NCBI RefSeq assembly: GCF_001663775.1
Contig: NZ_KV467168.1
Span: 1,710,870 to 1,774,869 of the forward strand
Length of the DNA stretch: 64,000 bases
Reading direction: 5' to 3'
Source: Arthrobacter sp. B6
GTDB taxonomy: Bacteria > Actinomycetota > Actinomycetes > Actinomycetales > Micrococcaceae
Made by a program: the position numbers and the translations under genes. The notes beneath the pieces are model-generated. The model worked only from the letters and a program-made list of their open reading frames with translations, searched no databases and was not told the origin of the DNA. Shown piece after piece: positions 63,102 to 64,000 of the stretch; the stretch's first letter is position 1, and the number at the start of each line of letters is the position of its first letter.

Positions 63102-63189
63102 GGCCCCTCATGTGGCGTCATCCTGTTGAACTCCCCCAGGACCGGAAGGTAGCAAGGGTAGACGGGCTCTGGCGGGTGCATGGGGGGTC
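63102..63189 (+). ncRNA. ffs: Signal recognition particle RNA (4.5S type)
   Basis: The conserved core CAGGACCGGAAGGTAGCA (GGAAGG tetraloop region and the following AGCA) lies in the middle, and the ends pair: GGCCCCTCATG at 63102 with CATGGGGGGTC at 63179-63189. It directs ribosomes with signal peptides to the membrane together with Ffh. The short form without Alu domain is usual in actinobacteria. It is adjacent to dnaX, as often in this group. Confidence 0.9.
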
Positions 63190-63246
63190 TTTACTATTCC
63201 CCCACAGGGCGGCAGACTGTCAGCCCGGATTGGTAGGGTTTTCTCT

Positions 63247-64000
63247 GTGACTGTTACAACCGCCCTTTACCGCAGATACCGTCCGGATTCCTTCGCAGAC
63301 GTTATCGGGCAGGAACATGTCACGGAGCCGCTGATGACGGCCCTCCGGAAAAACCGCGTCAACCACGCCTACCTTTTCTCCGGTCCGCGCGGCTGCGGCA
63401 AAACCACCTCCGCACGCATCCTTGCCCGCTGCCTCAACTGTGCACAGGGCCCCACCGACACCCCCTGCGGCGCCTGCCCCAGCTGCGTCGAACTGGCCCG
63501 CGGCGGCTCCGGATCCCTGGACGTCATCGAGATCGACGCCGCCAGCCACGGCGGCGTGGATGACGCCCGTGACCTCCGCGAGCGGGCAACATACGCCCCG
63601 GTCCGCGACCGCTACAAGATCTTCATCATCGACGAGGCCCACATGGTCACCTCGGCGGGTTTCAACGCCCTGCTCAAGATCGTGGAAGAGCCGCCGGAGC
63701 ACATCAAGTTCATCTTCGCGACCACGGAGCCGGATAAAGTCATCGGCACCATCCGTTCACGCACCCACCACTATCCGTTCCGGCTGGTCCCCCCGGAACC
63801 GCTCATGGCCTATCTGGAACTGCTGTGCCGGCAGGAGAACGTGCCGGTGGCGCCGGGCGTCCTGTCCCTGGTGATCCGGGCCGGCGCCGGCTCGGTCCGG
63901 GACTCCCTGTCCGTGCTGGACCAGCTGATGGCGGGGGCCGGTCAGAACGGCCTGGACTACGAACTCGCCGTCGCCCTGCTGGGTTACACCCATGCCTCCC
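63247..64000 (+). CDS. dnaX: DNA polymerase III subunit gamma/tau (5' part; continues past window)
   Basis: From GTG 63247 the frame reads VTVTTALYRRYRPDSFADVIGQEHVTEPLMTALRKNRVNHAYLFSGPRGCGKTTSARILARCLNC, the Walker A (GPRGCGKTT) of the clamp loader. CAQGPTDTPCGACPSC is the zinc cluster, IDEAHMVTSAGFNALLKIVEEPPEHIKFIFATTEPDKVIGTIRSR gives the Walker B (DEAH) and SRC-like regions. The window ends at codon 251, before the tau-specific C-terminus. It loads the beta sliding clamp. The start and the ffs-dnaX order agree with other actinobacteria. Confidence 0.95.
   Translation, partial: MTVTTALYRRYRPDSFADVIGQEHVTEPLMTALRKNRVNHAYLFSGPRGCGKTTSARILARCLNCAQGPTDTPCGACPSCVELARGGSGSLDVIEIDAASHGGVDDARDLRERATYAPVRDRYKIFIIDEAHMVTSAGFNALLKIVEEPPEHIKFIFATTEPDKVIGTIRSRTHHYPFRLVPPEPLMAYLELLCRQENVPVAPGVLSLVIRAGAGSVRDSLSVLDQLMAGAGQNGLDYELAVALLGYTHAS

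Overview
The window is high-GC (codons strongly G/C-ending) DNA from a Gram-positive actinobacterium. The combination of a RamB-type regulator beside isocitrate lyase and malate synthase, LytR_C and Stealth cell-envelope proteins, a LytM-type M23 peptidase, DUF4188/DUF1684 proteins and the general gene style fits the Micrococcaceae, most likely Arthrobacter or Pseudarthrobacter. The genus is inferred from protein style, not from a marker gene. It looks like ordinary chromosome: no prophage, insertion sequence, CRISPR array or conjugation genes were recognised. One tRNA (Ser-GGA) and the small SRP RNA are present, and the window ends inside dnaX.

Layout. 1-5.3 kb: 3' part of a MocR-like regulator, a DUF4188/TetR divergent pair with a clear palindromic operator, an ArsR-like/SRPBCC pair, an RluA-type pseudouridine synthase and a macro-domain protein. 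5.4-9.6 kb: the most unusual locus. It holds a PqqD-like/M50 membrane metallopeptidase/MinD-like ATPase fusion, two paralogous 63-66 aa precursor-like peptides, a 67-aa orphan protein and a SARP/BTAD regulator. 9.6-26.9 kb: DedA, PEP carboxylase, an acyl-CoA dehydrogenase/SDR operon, three glycosidase-type enzymes (GH76-like, glycogen-debranching-like, GH32) and several small conserved proteins. 26.9-31.3 kb: tgt and a queuosine-precursor transporter, separated by an AbiEi/DUF559-type gene flanked by matching palindromes, then a frameshifted pyridoxine/HMP kinase. 31.3-39 kb: TetR with a small membrane protein, an inhibitory-type serpin, pyruvate oxidase, and a response regulator/histidine kinase/TAXI-binding-protein operon. 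39.2-44 kb: glyoxylate shunt (ramB, aceA, aceB). 44.4-50.9 kb: a ROK-controlled sugar/polyol oxidation operon (two TIM-barrel isomerases, two Gfo/Idh/MocA oxidoreductases). 50.9-64 kb: glycosyltransferase, DsbA/FrnE-like protein, TetR, LytR_C, HAD, Stealth phosphotransferase, metallophosphoesterase, glutathione peroxidase, M23 peptidase, MpaB-like oxygenase, tRNA-Ser, a PII/NIF3-like domain, SRP RNA and dnaX.

How genes work together. PEP carboxylase, pyruvate oxidase and the glyoxylate enzymes form an acetate/anaplerosis theme, with RamB divergent from aceA. tgt and the transporter form a queuosine salvage pair. The ROK operon looks like oxidation and isomerisation of a sugar or inositol derivative. 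Many gene ends carry long inverted repeats of several sequence families, one of which (a 23-bp word read as GCGCGAACGTACA...GGCCC) recurs at three places. The best candidate for an undescribed system is the 5.4-9.6 kb peptide locus: a leader-recognition-like domain, a membrane metalloprotease and an ATPase in one polypeptide, next to two small Cys-free peptides whose conserved residues alternate strictly at every second position.
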